DNA of 64,000 nt. It comes from RPQJ01 sp963762315. GTDB taxonomy: Bacteria; Pseudomonadota; Gammaproteobacteria; Steroidobacterales; Steroidobacteraceae. Location of the stretch: the NCBI GenBank assembly GCA_963762315.1, contig CAVXKO010000004.1, forward strand, positions 1,054,001-1,118,000. Direction: 5' to 3'. Made by a program: the position numbers and the translations under genes. The notes beneath the pieces were generated by a model that saw only the letters and a program-made list of their open reading frames with translations, was not told the DNA's origin and searched no databases. Of the stretch, positions 9,234 through 19,220 are shown one piece after another (within the stretch, counting starts at the first letter, position 1; the number at the start of each line of letters is the position of its first letter).

Positions 9234-10460
9234 ATGCCGGGACCATTGCACGGAATCGTCGTCCTCGACCTGAGCCGGGTGCTCGCCGGCCCGTGGGCCA
9301 CCCAGGCGCTCGCCGACTACGGCGCCGAGGTCATCAAGATCGAGAAGCCGGGCGTGGGCGACGACACGCGGCAATGGGGTCCACCGTGGTTGAAGGACAC
9401 GGATGGACGCGACACCGCGCAGTCCGCGTACTACCTCTCGACGAACCGCGGCAAGAAATCGGTGGCGATCGATCTCGCGCATCCGGACGGGCAAGCGCTC
9501 ATACGCGATCTCGCGCGCGGCGTGGACGTGCTGGTGGAGAACTTCAAGGTCGGCGGGCTTGCGAAGTACGGTCTTTCTTACCAGGACATTGCCGTCCTGA
9601 ACCCGCGCCTCGTCTACCTCTCCATCTCCGCATTCGGGCAGGACGGGCCGGACGCAACGGGCCCCGGATACGACGCGATGATCCAGGGCATGGGCGGCCT
9701 CATGAGCGTCACGGGCGTGCCCGACGGCGAACCCGGCGGCGGACCGCAGAAAGTCGGCGTCGCGGTCGCCGACCTGATGTGCGGCATGTACGGCGTGTCC
9801 TCGGTGCTGGCCGCGCTGTTCGAGCGACAGCAGTCCGGTCGTGGTCAGTACATCGATCTGTCGCTCCTCGACACGCAGGTGGCGTGGCTGGCGAACCAGA
9901 ACATGAACTACCTGGTCGGCGGCACGCCGCCGGCACGCAAGGGCACGGCGCACCCGAACATCGTCCCGTACCAGGCCTTTGCCACGGCCGACGGCTACCT
10001 GATGCTGGCGGTCGGCAATGACGGACAGTTCACGCGTTTCTGCGAGGCGGCCGGCCGCGCCGAAGTGTCTACCGACCCGCGCTTCGGCACCAATCAGGCG
10101 CGCGTTGCGCATCGGGCCGAACTGGTGCCTCTCGTGCAGGAAATGCTGAAGGGCCGGACCACCGCCGGGTGGATCGAGGCCTTGCGGGCAGCCAACGTGC
10201 CGTGCGGTCCGATCAACGACCTTTCACAGGTGTTTGCCGAGCCGCAGGTGCGTCACCGCGGCATGCGCATCGACCTGCCGCATCCGACGGCCGGCTCCGT
10301 GCCGGGTGTGCGCAATCCCGCCGTCTTTTCTCGCACGCCGCTTGAGTACCGGCGCGCTCCGCCCGAACTGGGGGCCGACACCGAGTCCGTCCTGCGGGAA
10401 AGGCTGGGGTTGACCACCGAGAAGTTGGCCGAATTGCGCAAATCCGGCGTGTGTTCCTGA
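9234..10460 (+). CDS. Class III (CaiB/BaiF) CoA-transferase
   Basis: The 408 residues cover the full family length. The N-terminus reads LHGIVVLDLSRVLAGPWATQ, followed by the CoA-binding segment GAEVIKIEKPGVGDDTR and NRGKKSVAIDL. The usual catalytic aspartate region follows at VADLMCGMYGVSSVLAALFE (about residues 177-196). Members move CoA between acyl-CoA and free acids such as succinate, formate/oxalate or carnitine; the acceptor here is not determinable. ATG 9234 has GGGAG about 9 bases upstream. It is the last gene of the run beginning at 5807, 79 bp after the bicupin. Confidence 0.88.
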   Translation: MPGPLHGIVVLDLSRVLAGPWATQALADYGAEVIKIEKPGVGDDTRQWGPPWLKDTDGRDTAQSAYYLSTNRGKKSVAIDLAHPDGQALIRDLARGVDVLVENFKVGGLAKYGLSYQDIAVLNPRLVYLSISAFGQDGPDATGPGYDAMIQGMGGLMSVTGVPDGEPGGGPQKVGVAVADLMCGMYGVSSVLAALFERQQSGRGQYIDLSLLDTQVAWLANQNMNYLVGGTPPARKGTAHPNIVPYQAFATADGYLMLAVGNDGQFTRFCEAAGRAEVSTDPRFGTNQARVAHRAELVPLVQEMLKGRTTAGWIEALRAANVPCGPINDLSQVFAEPQVRHRGMRIDLPHPTAGSVPGVRNPAVFSRTPLEYRRAPPELGADTESVLRERLGLTTEKLAELRKSGVCS

Positions 10461-10524
10461 GCGATCCTGTCCATCGGGCACCCGCCGCGCCATAATTGAC
10501 GCAGCGCACACCAAAGGTTTCGCC

Positions 10525-11802
10525 ATGTCGACCCGCAGCATCCGATCCAGCCCCGGCCTCGCGAACGTCCGTTACGAGATCCGTGGCAAGCTCGCCCGGC
10601 GCGCCCAGGAAATGGAGCGCATGGGCTACGACATCGTCTCGTTGAACATCGGCAACCCGGGGGCGTTCGGCTTCCGTGCGCCCGAGACGATGCGGCTCGC
10701 GATCATCGAGAACCTGCGCGCCGCCGAGGGCTACTGCCATCAGAAGGGCATCTTCCCGGCCCGTGAAGCCGTGGTGATGCAGCAGCAGGTGCGCGGTGTG
10801 AAGGGCGTCACGGCCGACGAGGTGTTCATCGGCAACGGCGTGAGCGAACTGATCGACCTCACGCTGCGGGCCCTGCTCGCCGCGGACGAGGAAGTGCTGG
10901 TCCCGAGCCCCGACTATCCGCTGTGGACCGCCGCGGTGAACCTCAATCGCGGCCGGGCGGTGCATTACCCGTGCAGGCCGGAGCGCGGCTTCGTGCCGGA
11001 CCCGGACGAGATCGAGTCCCTGGTCACCAAGCGCACGCGCGCCATCGTCGTGATCAATCCGAACAATCCCACGGGCGCCGTGTACCCGCGCGAGACGCTC
11101 GAGGCGATCGCGCGCATCGCGGAGAAGTACCACCTCGTGGTGCTGGCGGACGAGATCTACGACCAGATGACCTACGACGGCGCGGAGTTCGTGCCGATGG
11201 CGACGCTGGTGCATCACACGCTGTGCGGCACGCTGAGCGGCCTGTCGAAGGTCTATCGCGCCTGCGGCTACCGTGTCGGCTGGGCCTCGTTCTCGGGCGA
11301 TCTCGAGAATGCGCGCGAATACCTGTCGTCGCTCGAACTGCTTTCGTCGCTGCGCCTGTGCAGCAACGTCGCCGGGCAGTGGGCGGTGCAGACGGCGCTC
11401 GGGGGCTACCAGAGCATCCACGAACTGGTGGGGCCCGGCGGGCGCCTCAACGAGTCGCGCAAGGCCATCATCGATGGCGTCGCGCGCAGCAGGTACCTGT
11501 ACCTCACCCCGCCGCGCGGTGCGATGTACGCGTTCATCGGCGTACAGACGGACCACCTGCCGGAGTTCGACGACCGCCGGTTCGCGATGGACCTGCTCGA
11601 GCACAAGCACGTGCTGGTCGCGCCGGGCTCGAGCTTCAACGTGCCGTACAACACCCACTTCCGGATCACCAATCTTCCGGATCCGGCGGTGCTGGCGGAC
11701 GTGTTTACTCGGATCGAGGAACTGCTCGACAACTATGCGGCGGGTGACCAGCCGGTCTCGCGGCCGAACCCGCTGCGCGTCATCGAGAACGTACCGCGCT
11801 AG
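10525..11802 (+). CDS. alaA: Alanine-type class I PLP aminotransferase (AlaA-like)
   Basis: This 425-residue fold-type I aminotransferase has the substrate-cap motif LNIGNPGAFGF near residue 37, NPNNPTGAVYPRE near 178, ADEIYDQMTYDG near 210 and the PLP Schiff-base lysine K242 in SGLSKVYRACGYRVGW. The sequence pattern matches E. coli AlaA (YfbQ), the main glutamate-pyruvate aminotransferase for alanine synthesis, with about 20 extra residues. AAAGGT lies 6 bases before ATG 10525. It is single-gene in appearance, 64 bp after the CoA-transferase and 50 bp before the AddB-like gene. Another aromatic or branched substrate cannot be excluded. Confidence 0.85.
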   Translation: MSTRSIRSSPGLANVRYEIRGKLARRAQEMERMGYDIVSLNIGNPGAFGFRAPETMRLAIIENLRAAEGYCHQKGIFPAREAVVMQQQVRGVKGVTADEVFIGNGVSELIDLTLRALLAADEEVLVPSPDYPLWTAAVNLNRGRAVHYPCRPERGFVPDPDEIESLVTKRTRAIVVINPNNPTGAVYPRETLEAIARIAEKYHLVVLADEIYDQMTYDGAEFVPMATLVHHTLCGTLSGLSKVYRACGYRVGWASFSGDLENAREYLSSLELLSSLRLCSNVAGQWAVQTALGGYQSIHELVGPGGRLNESRKAIIDGVARSRYLYLTPPRGAMYAFIGVQTDHLPEFDDRRFAMDLLEHKHVLVAPGSSFNVPYNTHFRITNLPDPAVLADVFTRIEELLDNYAAGDQPVSRPNPLRVIENVPR

Positions 11803-11852
11803 GCGATGCTTTAGGTATATTCCCTAAGCTGCTGTTTTAATGAAAGAAAGCC

Positions 11853-14490
11853 GTGGCCAAGGATGACGCACGGCGGGACGAGATCCGGGTCACTCCGACC
11901 CGGCGCCTCGCCCATCACCTCAAGGCCCGCCACGACCGCGAGTCGCTCGCGCAAGGCCTCGCAGTCTGGCGCACTCCCGACATCGTGACGTGGTCGGGGC
12001 TGATCGAACGCATGTTCCTGCTCGACCGCCAGGCCGGCCACACCGCGCGGCGCTGGCTCGACGACGTCGCGGCCGGTCTCGCCTGGGAACAGCTCGTCCA
12101 GCGCGACCCGACGGTCGCAGGGGTGATTTCGCCCGACGGTCTCGCCCGGACCGCACACCGCTCGTGGCGCCTGCTGCACGATTTCCGCATCCCGATCGCA
12201 TCGGCCGAGGCCAGCGACGGGCCGGAGGTCGCGGTGTTCATGCGCTGGGCGCAGGAGTTCGCCGCGTGGATCGACCGCGAAGGCTGGATGGACGCGGCGG
12301 GGGCACAGGTCTGGGTGGATCCGGCGTCGGCGGGACCCCGGCTGAGGTTCGTCGGTTTCGACTCGCTGACGCCCGCTCAGACAGCGTTCATAGAACGCAT
12401 GCGCGCGGGCGGGGTCGAGGTCATCGTGGAGTTGTCGCCCGAGCCTGCCGAGACGACGGTCTGGGTCCGCGCACAGGATCGCAGCGTCGAACTCGACATG
12501 GCGGCTCGCTGGGCGGCGCGGCGACTCGACGGCGCCGAAGGCGTGAGTCTCGCCATCGTGGTGCCGGGACTCGCGCAGGTGCGTGCGCAGGTGCGGCGCG
12601 CCCTCGATCGGGTGCTCGCACCGGCCGCGACGGTGTGCGGCGGGCCGGCTCCGGAATCGCACGCCTACGAACTGGCCGCCGCGCGGCCGCTGAGCGATCA
12701 GCGCGTCGTTGCTGCCGCGCTCGAATGGCTCTCGGCATTCGTTCACGACACCGACCTTGCACAATGCGGCGCGCTGCTGCGCATTGCGTTCTGTCGCGCA
12801 GCCGCGAGCGAGGCGAGCGCGCGCGCCGCGCTCGATGCGTGGATCCGTCGACACGAGGCGCCGGACCTCGGCCTCGAAGCGACTGGCCGGAATTGCGGCC
12901 GGCCGCGGTTGTCCCGAGTTGGCGGCCTTGCTGCACGCCGGGCTCGCCGCGCGAGCGAACTGGCCGCCTCGTGCGCTGCCGAGCGTGTGGTCGCAGCGGT
13001 TTTTCGAGCTGTTGCAGCAAGTCGGCTGGCCGGGCGAGGACCTCGACACCCACGAGCACCAGGCGCGGCAGCGCTGGCAGAACCTTCTCGGCGAATTTGG
13101 CGGTCGCGACGACGTGGCCGGGCCCGTGAGTGCCGGCCCGGCACTGGGCCTGCTGCGCGATCTGGCGGGATCCACGCTGTTCGAACCGCAGGAAGTTCGC
13201 GCGCCGCTGCTCGTGATCGATCCTCAGACCAGCGCCGGCATGCGCTTCGACGGGCTATGGGTATGCGGGCTCGACGCCGGGCAATGGCCCGCCGCTGCGT
13301 CCCCCGATCCTTTCCTGCCGCGGGCCTGGCAGGTGCGCCGCGGCGTGCCGGGCGCAACCGCCGAACTGACCGCGGCCGAGGCGCGCCGGACGCTCGACAG
13401 GCTGCGCGGCAGCGCCAGCGAAGTGATCCTCAGCGTGCCCGCATTCGAGGACGAGGCGCCGCTGCTGCCGAGTGCATTGCTCGCGGGCATCCCGGCCGCG
13501 CCGGAGCCGCAACTCTGGGCGCCGCCGTCGCTGGCGCGAGCCGTCTTCGCGGCGCGTCCGGGGCTCATCCTGTCGACGGACGGAGCGATGCCGCCCCTCG
13601 CGGCCGGCGAAACCACGCCCGGCGGGGCAAGGCTGCTTGAACTGGAGGCCGCTTGTCCTTTCCGCGCGAGCGCGGAACTGCGCCTGGGCGCGCGTCCCCT
13701 CGACGAGCCGTCGCTCGGTCTCGACGCCGCGGCTCGCGGCAACCTCGTGCACGATGTCTTTGCAAGCCTGTGGCGCGGCGTGCGGACGTCGGCGGCCATG
13801 CAGGCGCTGCCGGCCGGCGAGCGGATTGCGCAAGTGCGGGCCGCCATCGCGACCGAAATGGCGCCGTTGCGTCGCGAAGCGAATGGTGTGTTGCTGCGCC
13901 TGCTCGAGATCGAGGCGCGCTGGCTCGAGCGTCACGCCTTGCAGCTGCTCGAAAAGGACCTGGCCCGCCCGCCGTTCGAGGTCGAGCACGTCGAAGCGGA
14001 CCACACCGTGGAGCTCGGCGGGCTGTCGCTGAAACTGCGCATCGATCGCGTCGACCGGCTCGAGAACGGATCGTTTGCGGTCATCGACTACAAGACCGGC
14101 GGCAACGCGCAGGCCAAGGCGTGGCAGGGCGAGCGGCCTCCATTGCCGCAGCTGCCGCTCTATCTCGAGGCCATGGGAGCGTCGCGCGTGTCCGCCGTCG
14201 TGTTCGCGCGCGTCCGCGCCGGCGACACAGGCTTCGAAGGTCTCGCGCGCGATGCCTCCGTATTCCCGGGCTGCAAGCCGCCGCCGAAGGAGTTTGCGTC
14301 CTGGGAGGCCTTGCTCGCCGAATGGCATCGGCGGCTGGAGGCCCTCGCGCGCGAATTCGCGGCGGGCGACGCGCGACTCGCCCCGGACCCTCGCCAGGCG
14401 TGCCGCTACTGCCACCTGCCGAGCCTGTGCCGGATCGGCGATGCGCGCCTTGCAGGCGAAGACGACGGAGAGGGCGCAGGCGATGAGTGA
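11853..14490 (+). CDS. AddB-like DNA repair nuclease (PD-(D/E)XK), frameshifted
   Basis: This is the inactivated-helicase plus nuclease subunit that pairs with the AddA-like helicase downstream. It starts at GTG 11853 (an in-frame stop lies at 11841) with the N-terminal RVTPTRRLAHHL typical of the family. The C-terminal nuclease reads FAVIDYKTGG near 14090, and the iron-staple cysteines are present: AACPFRASAELRLGA near 13650 and C-x2-C-x5-C in CRYCHLPSLC near 14405. The frame breaks between about 12862 and 12885: frame 3 carries the first about 340 residues and frame 1 the remaining about 535. One extra base or two missing bases would explain it. The stop overlaps the next gene by 8 bases. 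Confidence 0.8.
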
Positions 14491-17400
14491 CCTGCGCCGC
14501 GAAGATGCCCGTGCCCGCGAGGATGCGCTGCAGATCGCGCGCAGCTTCATCGTGCAGGCGCCGGCGGGCTCGGGAAAGACGGAACTGCTGACGCAGCGCT
14601 TCCTGGCCCTGCTCGCGACGGTCGAGCGGCCGGAGTCGGTGCTGGCGATCACCTTTACTCGCAAGGCCGCGGCCGAGATGCGCAACCGCATCCTGGTGGC
14701 GCTGCGCAGCGTCGACGACGAGGAACTGCGCCGCAAGCAGCTGCCGCGCACGGTCGAGTTGGCCCGCGCCGTGCTCGAGGCGGATCGCGCGCGTGGGTGG
14801 GGCCTGCTCGGGAATCCGAGCCGGCTGCGGCTGCAGACCATCGATGCGCTGAACCAGGGGCTCGCGCGGCGGCTGCCGGTGCTGTCCGGGACCGGATCGC
14901 GACTCGGCGTGGAAGAGGATGCGCGTGCGCTCTACGAGCTTGCGGCCGAGCGGCTGCTCGCGCACCTGCCGGGCGAGGACGCGCGCATCTCCGCAGCGGT
15001 CGCGCTGCTGCTGGGCCACCTCGACAACAACGTCGGCAGGTTCGTGTCGCTGGTTTCGGAAATGCTGGCGCGTCGCGAGGCGTGGCTTCCCGAGCTGCCG
15101 GGGGATCTCGACGTCGATTTCGGCGAGGCGCACACACGCGCCGGCCTCGAAGCGGCGCGCCGGGCAATGGTGACCGCGCACCTGTCCGCGCTCGTCACCG
15201 CGTTTCCGATGTCCTTGCTCGCGGAGGCCTGCGGTGTCGCGCGTGAAGCAGCGGAGCACCTGCGCCAGGCAGGCGAGGAGTCGCCGCTCGACGCGTGGCG
15301 GGACTGCGACCAGATCCCGGCCGACGATCCCGAAGACGTGCCCTTGTGGCAGGGGCTCGCATTCCTGCTGCTGACCGGCGAGGGCACGGTACGCAAGCAG
15401 TTGACCAAGAACGTGGGGATTGCGCGCGAACAGACGGGCCTCAAGGCGCGGGCCAGCGGCGTCTGTGGCGCACTCGATGCGTTGCCGGGAACTGCCGAGC
15501 TGTTGGCTGCAGCCCGGCAACTGCCAGGCCCGGCGTACGATGAGGCCGAATGGCAGGTACTGAAGGCGCTGTTCCTCGTGCTGCGCCTCGCCGCCGCCGA
15601 ACTGCAGGTCGTGTTCGCCGAACGCAGCGTGGCGGACTATCCGCAATTCGCCGCGGCCGCGCGCAACGCCTTGGGCAGCGACCTCGAGCCGACCGACACG
15701 GCGCTGGCGCTCGATGCCGCGCTGCGGCACGTGCTGGTGGACGAGTTCCAGGACACATCGGAAGCGCAGGTGCGGCTGCTCGAGCGCCTGACTGCAGGCT
15801 GGGAGCCAGGGGACGGTCGAACCGTCTTCCTCGTCGGCGATCCCATGCAATCCATTTATCGCTTCCGCCACGCGGAAGTGGGCCTGTTCCTCAACGTGCG
15901 TGATCATGGGCTCGGGCAGGGCGAGCCGCGCATCGAACTCGAACCACTGACCTTGCGTGTGAACTTCCGCTCGACGCAGCCGATCGTCGACTGGGTCAAT
16001 GCCTGCTTCGCCGCCATCCTCCCGGCACGCGACGACGAGCTGCGCGGCGCCGTCAGTTACGCGCCGGGCGTCTGCAAGGTCGACGCGGGCGCCGACGGCG
16101 GCGTGATCGTCCATGCGTTCCTGCGCAGCAGCCGCAAGCACGAGGCGGAGCGCGTCGCGGACATCGCGAACGAGCGTCTCGCGGCGTCCGCTGAAGCGCA
16201 CGTGGCCGTCCTCGTGCAGGGCCGCAGCCATCTCATCGCGATCGTCGCCGAGCTGGCGAGGCGCGGCATCGCATTCCAGGCGACGGACATCGATCCGCTC
16301 GGCGCGCGACCTGCAGTGCTCGACGCGCTCGCGCTGACGCGGGCCCTGGCGCATCTCGCCGATCGTTCCTCCTGGCTCGCCGTGCTGCGAGGCCCGTGGT
16401 GCGGGCTCACGCTGGCCGAACTGCACGCGCTGTTCGGCGACGATCGGGACGGCGTCATCCTGGACCTGCTCCGGGACGAAGGGCGGCGGCGGCGCATCGA
16501 TGCCGATTCACGGGGCCGGCTGGAGCGCGTGCTCGGTGTCCTCGAACGGGCTCGGGACGAGCTCAGGCGCTTCGGGCTGCGCGACACGGTCGAGCGGGCG
16601 TGGCTGGCCCTCGACGGTCCGGCGACGCTCGACACGGAGCGTGAGCTCGACGAGGTGGAGGCGTACTTCGAGGAACTCGCGGGACTGGAGGAACGTTCGG
16701 CGGGCTCGATCGATCTCGCGTTGCTGTCCGAGGCGCTCGACAAGCTCTATGCGCCGTCGCGTCCAAGTCCCGCGATCCGGGTCGAGCTGATGACGATCCA
16801 CAAGGCGAAGGGGCTGCAATTCGATACCGTGGTCGTGCCGGGGCTCGAGCGGCGGGGGCGGGCGGACGACAAGCGCCTGCTGCAGTGGATGAAGCTGCCG
16901 GACCGGGCGCACAACAACCTGATCGTCGCGCCGCTCGCGCCCGTGGGCGACGATTCCAATCCGCTTTATGCCTGGCTCGCGGGGCTCGAGAAGGATCGCC
17001 TGCAGCACGAGCGGCGGCGCCTGCTCTACGTGGCCGCGACGCGCGCCGAACGCTGGCTGCACCTGCTCGGCACGGCCGCAGTCCTCCAGGACAAGAAGAC
17101 GAACGAGGTGAAGCTGCGCAAGCCGGGCCAGGGCACCGCATTGGGCATGCTGTGGCCGGTCGTGGACAAGGAGTTCGCGCGGCGTCTCGCTGAGGCCGGT
17201 GAGATCGAGGGCGAGACGGACGAAAGCGAGCGGCGCGATCCGTCCCTGCGCCGCCTTCCCGATCGGTGGCGATCGCCCGTGGCGATCGTCGGGCCTGCGA
17301 TCGAGTCGCTGGTGACGGCTCGCAAGGCTGAGCTCGCACCTGTGGATTTCGACTGGGCCAGTGAGACAGCGCGCCATGTCGGAACCGTCGTGCATGGCGA

Positions 17401-17878
17401 ACTGCAGCGGCTCTCGCGCGGCGAAAGCCTCCCGGATGCCGGCGAGCCCGCAGTGCTCGCGCGCTACTCGGTGCAGCTGGCCGAACTCGGCGTGCCGGCC
17501 GATCGCCGCGCGACTGCGGCGGAGCGCGTTCGCGAGGCGGTGCGGCGTACGCTGGCCGACGAGCGCGGTCGCTGGATCCTGGACACGACGCACCGCGATG
17601 CGCAGAGCGAGCTGGCGCTGACCGGCCGCGTCGACCGTGAGATCGTGAACGTGGTGATCGACCGGACGTTCGTCGACGCCGCTGGCACGCGCTGGATCGT
17701 GGACTACAAGACGAGCGCGCACGAAGGCGCGGGCCTCGACGAATTCCTCGATCGAGAACAGGAACGCTATCGGCCGCAGCTCGAACGGTACGCGGCGTTC
17801 CTGCGCCTGCTCGGGCCGGAGCCGATTCGCGTCGGGCTGTACTTCCCGCTGCTATCGGCGTGGCGCGAGTGGACCTAG
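14483..17878 (+). CDS. AddA-like UvrD-family helicase/nuclease
   Basis: A 1131-residue superfamily 1A helicase for double-strand-break end processing. Walker A is APAGSGKT (G29-T33), motif Ia is AITFTRKAAAEM and Walker B is VDEFQDTS near residue 418. Motif III follows at GDPMQSIYRFRHAEV, motif V at MTIHKAKGLQFDTVVVPGLE near 770 and motif VI at LLYVAATRAERWLHLLG near 850. The C-terminus is a RecB-type nuclease: GTVVHGELQRLSRG near 970 and RWIVDYKTSAHEG near 1070. The ATG at 14483 overlaps the AddB-like stop. A longer upstream open frame is spurious. Together the pair should replace RecBCD. Confidence 0.9.
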   Translation: MSDLRREDARAREDALQIARSFIVQAPAGSGKTELLTQRFLALLATVERPESVLAITFTRKAAAEMRNRILVALRSVDDEELRRKQLPRTVELARAVLEADRARGWGLLGNPSRLRLQTIDALNQGLARRLPVLSGTGSRLGVEEDARALYELAAERLLAHLPGEDARISAAVALLLGHLDNNVGRFVSLVSEMLARREAWLPELPGDLDVDFGEAHTRAGLEAARRAMVTAHLSALVTAFPMSLLAEACGVAREAAEHLRQAGEESPLDAWRDCDQIPADDPEDVPLWQGLAFLLLTGEGTVRKQLTKNVGIAREQTGLKARASGVCGALDALPGTAELLAAARQLPGPAYDEAEWQVLKALFLVLRLAAAELQVVFAERSVADYPQFAAAARNALGSDLEPTDTALALDAALRHVLVDEFQDTSEAQVRLLERLTAGWEPGDGRTVFLVGDPMQSIYRFRHAEVGLFLNVRDHGLGQGEPRIELEPLTLRVNFRSTQPIVDWVNACFAAILPARDDELRGAVSYAPGVCKVDAGADGGVIVHAFLRSSRKHEAERVADIANERLAASAEAHVAVLVQGRSHLIAIVAELARRGIAFQATDIDPLGARPAVLDALALTRALAHLADRSSWLAVLRGPWCGLTLAELHALFGDDRDGVILDLLRDEGRRRRIDADSRGRLERVLGVLERARDELRRFGLRDTVERAWLALDGPATLDTERELDEVEAYFEELAGLEERSAGSIDLALLSEALDKLYAPSRPSPAIRVELMTIHKAKGLQFDTVVVPGLERRGRADDKRLLQWMKLPDRAHNNLIVAPLAPVGDDSNPLYAWLAGLEKDRLQHERRRLLYVAATRAERWLHLLGTAAVLQDKKTNEVKLRKPGQGTALGMLWPVVDKEFARRLAEAGEIEGETDESERRDPSLRRLPDRWRSPVAIVGPAIESLVTARKAELAPVDFDWASETARHVGTVVHGELQRLSRGESLPDAGEPAVLARYSVQLAELGVPADRRATAAERVREAVRRTLADERGRWILDTTHRDAQSELALTGRVDREIVNVVIDRTFVDAAGTRWIVDYKTSAHEGAGLDEFLDREQERYRPQLERYAAFLRLLGPEPIRVGLYFPLLSAWREWT

Positions 17879-17934
17879 GAAAACAGGGGACATTCTCGGT
17901 TTTCCAATAACCGAGAATGTCCCCTGTTTTTCCT
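17877..17934. terminator. Long palindrome between convergent genes (bidirectional terminator or REP/RAYT-like element)
   Basis: Two arms of about 25 bases (17877-17901 and 17909-17934) pair with a single one-base bulge around a 7-base loop (17902-17908). The core is ACAGGGGACATTCTCGGTT and its complement. The element fills almost exactly the space between the AddA-like stop (17876-17878) and the gspN stop (17941-17943), and the A/T ends give U-runs on both strands, so it can terminate both. GGGGACATTC-type palindromes are also known as dispersed REP-like units linked to Y1 (RAYT) transposases. Confidence 0.7.
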
Positions 17935-17940
17935 GGTCTT

Positions 17941-18708
17941 TCAGAGCGTTCCGCTGACGCTGAAGGGGCGGCGGCCCGCGGCGTCCGCAGGTCCCAGGAT
18001 CTCGAGCGAGCGACGCATGGCCTCCGGCACTTCGCCGCGCGGCGCCACCATGCCCTCGAACAGGAAGCTGCGATCCTTTGCGATCGAGAGCTGGCCTTCG
18101 ACCGAGAAGGGGCCCTGCTTGTCCGTGATCTGCGCGGAGAGGTGCTCCGGCAGCGATGCGACGCCTTTCGGGCTCGGGTGCGGCATCACCACATGGAAGC
18201 CGCCGACGTTCGCATTGCGCGGGGGCGGGGCCACGAGGTCGTTCATGTCGAGCGTGCCCCGCAACGTCGTCGGCCAGCCTCCCGCCACGATCACCTCGTC
18301 GAAGTTGCCGACGGCGCGGCCTTGCCAGCCCTTCGGCAGGCCGACGGGCAATGTGGCTAGCGCGGCGATGGGGAAGTCGAAGGTCGTGGCGGACAGTCGC
18401 GCGTCGCCGCCGAACGAGGCGTTGAAATCCGTCTCGAGCCGGCCGTCGTCACGCTCCAGCCGCGCGTGTCCCGCCAGCCGGCCGTGCAGCAGCGCCGTCG
18501 GGGTCAAATGCCACTCGAGGTTGCCGATGGGCGCACTTCGCCACGCAAGGCCGTCGGCTCGTCCGCTCCAGACCGATCCGGAGTACGCGGTCGCCTGAAC
18601 CCCGAGTTTCTCGAGGCGGCCCGCCGCGATGCCGGCCGGCAGCGTCGCCAGCACGAACACCAGCAACGCGCCGATCCCAAGCGCAATGAGCCACCCGAAA
18701 CGTTTCAC
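17941..18708 (-). CDS. gspN: Type II secretion protein GspN
   Basis: The 255 residues match the usual GspN size: one N-terminal membrane helix (WLIALGIGALLVFVLATLPA) followed by a periplasmic domain. GspN is an accessory inner-membrane component of the type II secretion system. Start GTG 18708 follows the gspM stop by 26 bp; the longer open frame upstream only reflects read-through over gspM and gspL. It is the last gene of the gspG-N operon and ends at the palindrome shared with the AddA-like gene. Confidence 0.85.
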   Translation of the reverse strand: MKRFGWLIALGIGALLVFVLATLPAGIAAGRLEKLGVQATAYSGSVWSGRADGLAWRSAPIGNLEWHLTPTALLHGRLAGHARLERDDGRLETDFNASFGGDARLSATTFDFPIAALATLPVGLPKGWQGRAVGNFDEVIVAGGWPTTLRGTLDMNDLVAPPPRNANVGGFHVVMPHPSPKGVASLPEHLSAQITDKQGPFSVEGQLSIAKDRSFLFEGMVAPRGEVPEAMRRSLEILGPADAAGRRPFSVSGTL

Positions 18709-18734
18709 GATGTGCCGGGGACCTGAGGCGCGAA

Positions 18735-19220
18735 TCAGCCCGTCGGACGGCCGAGGGTCATGCTGGCGTTGACGATACCGGGCCCGGTGCCGTCGATGAT
18801 CGCGGCTTCGATGCTCACGCCATACTGGCTCTGCAGGGTTGCGAGCCAGGTCACCATCGCGTCGAACTGCACGCTTTCGAGACGCAGGCGCAGGGAGTTC
18901 TCGCGATCCGGGCTCTGGTCGCGCAGCGAGTTGCCGAGCCCGGCTTCGCGGGCCGTGCGATCGACCAGCACCACCAGCGATTCGTTGCCGTTCGCCTGGC
19001 CGGCCGCAGCACTGGCCGAACCGACCTGCGGCGCCACCTGCCGCATCCACGCAAGGTCGACCTGCTTCTGCTCGAGACGCTGTGACAGATGGTGGGTCGC
19101 CGTCTGGAACGGCAGCACCAGCACGAGGTAAAGCAGCGCGACGCCCGCGAGGCCGCCCGCGACGTAGACCAGCTTGCGTTCGCGTTCCGCGAGATTGTCG
19201 AACCAGGCGCGAACGTTCAT
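18735..19220 (-). CDS. gspM: Type II secretion protein GspM
   Basis: A 161-residue bitopic inner-membrane protein. A short cytosolic N-terminus (NVRAWFDNLAERERKLV) precedes one membrane helix (about residues 20-38), then a coiled region and a ferredoxin-like periplasmic domain. It partners GspL in the inner-membrane platform. The ATG overlaps the gspL stop by 4 bases (ATGA), indicating translational coupling. Confidence 0.9.
   Translation of the reverse strand: MNVRAWFDNLAERERKLVYVAGGLAGVALLYLVLVLPFQTATHHLSQRLEQKQVDLAWMRQVAPQVGSASAAAGQANGNESLVVLVDRTAREAGLGNSLRDQSPDRENSLRLRLESVQFDAMVTWLATLQSQYGVSIEAAIIDGTGPGIVNASMTLGRPTG

Noticed and set aside
14081..16426. A 781-residue open frame on the minus strand
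   Set aside because: Antisense to the AddA-like and AddB-like genes, which carry clear helicase and nuclease motifs; composition is Arg/Gln-rich with no motif.
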